DNA from: an uncultured Lachnospira sp.
Lineage (GTDB): Bacteria; Bacillota; Clostridia; Lachnospirales; Lachnospiraceae
Direction of reading: 5' to 3'
Assembly (NCBI GenBank): GCA_910589305.1
Contig: CAJUTV010000008.1
Coordinates: 114,434 to 178,433, forward strand
DNA: 64,000 nucleotides
Part shown: positions 63,796 through 64,000 of the stretch, piece by piece
Position numbering within the stretch: the stretch's first letter is position 1
Layout of the letters: each line of letters opens with the position of its first letter
The notes under the pieces: model-generated
Databases searched by the model: none
Seen by the model: only the letters and a program-made list of their open reading frames with translations
What the model was told of the DNA's origin: nothing
Made by a program: the position numbers and the translations under genes

Positions 63796-64000
63796 TCAAC
63801 CTACTTGAATCGTATCTCGATGTGCCTCTGCATAAGTACGACACAAATCGGGAAACCATCCATCTGTATAATCCACTAAAGCATAAGCTGCCTTGTCCCA
63901 TATATCAGAATTTTTCCCCGACATAATAGAATCCCAAAATGCTTTATCTCCTTTTGGATAAATACCATTCGGCAAAGTATCAACTACTGCATTAAGAGCG
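63796..64000 (-). CDS. C-terminal part of an unrecognised protein (runs off right edge)
   Basis: The leftward frame gives 67 residues ending in a TGA at 63796. It reads VVDTLPNGIYPKGDKAFWDS and VDYTDGWFPDLCRTYAEAHR near the end. I do not recognise the family. Its stop lies 61 bases before the acetyltransferase start, so the two may share an operon. Confidence 0.55.
   Translation of the reverse strand, partial: ALNAVVDTLPNGIYPKGDKAFWDSIMSGKNSDIWDKAAYALVDYTDGWFPDLCRTYAEAHRDTIQVG

Overview
The window is low-GC Firmicute DNA with strong Shine-Dalgarno sites and a gene set that looks like a gut or rumen Clostridium of the Lachnospiraceae type. Pointers are GerMN sporulation lipoprotein, DUF5688 and DUF6440 proteins, a SdpI/SdpR pair, a MocR regulator, the comEC-holA order and a surface GH5 cellulase. 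The assignment is inference from gene content; no marker gene fixes the species.

Layout. 0-6 kb: small accessory genes (AraC and XRE regulators, nitroreductase, zinc-ribbon protein, P-loop kinase, GNAT) and a two-and-a-half-repeat CRISPR-like relic. 6.2-7.6 kb: an oxygen-sensor-like hemerythrin/CheX-like/receiver fusion. 7.7-21.6 kb: a long leftward block with comEA, an OmpR/histidine kinase pair, a GerMN lipoprotein, comEC and holA, followed without a gap by a membrane-anchored GH5 cellulase, a four-module AAA+ protein and two membrane proteins. 21.7-26.3 kb: a YfhO-type membrane protein and argH. 26.6-28.6 kb: orphan immunity genes (SUKH-4, Imm7) beside collapsed remnants of hsdM and rhuM. 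28.7-35.1 kb: M24 peptidase, topoisomerase IV (parE, parC) and a PpiC-type foldase. 35.6-41.2 kb: accessory island with a divergent repressor pair, a Fic protein lacking its catalytic histidine, one intact YefM/YoeB pair, at least five broken toxin-antitoxin pieces and a possible type I toxin. 41.4-49.3 kb: metA, ligA, rluF-like, HIT, sdpRI, a flavin-binding protein, tRNA-Arg and a DUF5688 gene. 49.9-55.4 kb: MocR regulator and a copper operon (unknown gene, csoR, copA with an in-frame CopZ module). 55.7-59.4 kb: ABC transporter with a PLDc_N protein and an XRE regulator. 59.7-64 kb: ilvB-ilvN, TetR, a chloramphenicol acetyltransferase-like gene and a partial gene.

Two dispersed intergenic families run through the window and are the most unusual signal. 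Family A (at least eight full or partial copies) is a roughly 110-160 base element with an outer AACCTCAT/ATGAGGTT stem, variable internal hairpins and a tail hairpin; most copies lie 3' of a gene in the gene's own orientation. Family B (five instances) ends in AGAAATGAGGA or close variants and lies directly at the ribosome binding site of leftward genes. A CsoR-like operator sits inside the -35/-10 spacer of an uncharacterised gene, placing that gene in the copper regulon by inference.

Start codons were moved inward from the longest frame wherever a ribosome binding site clearly favoured an internal start; these cases are stated per gene. All family names come from reading motifs by eye, with no database search.
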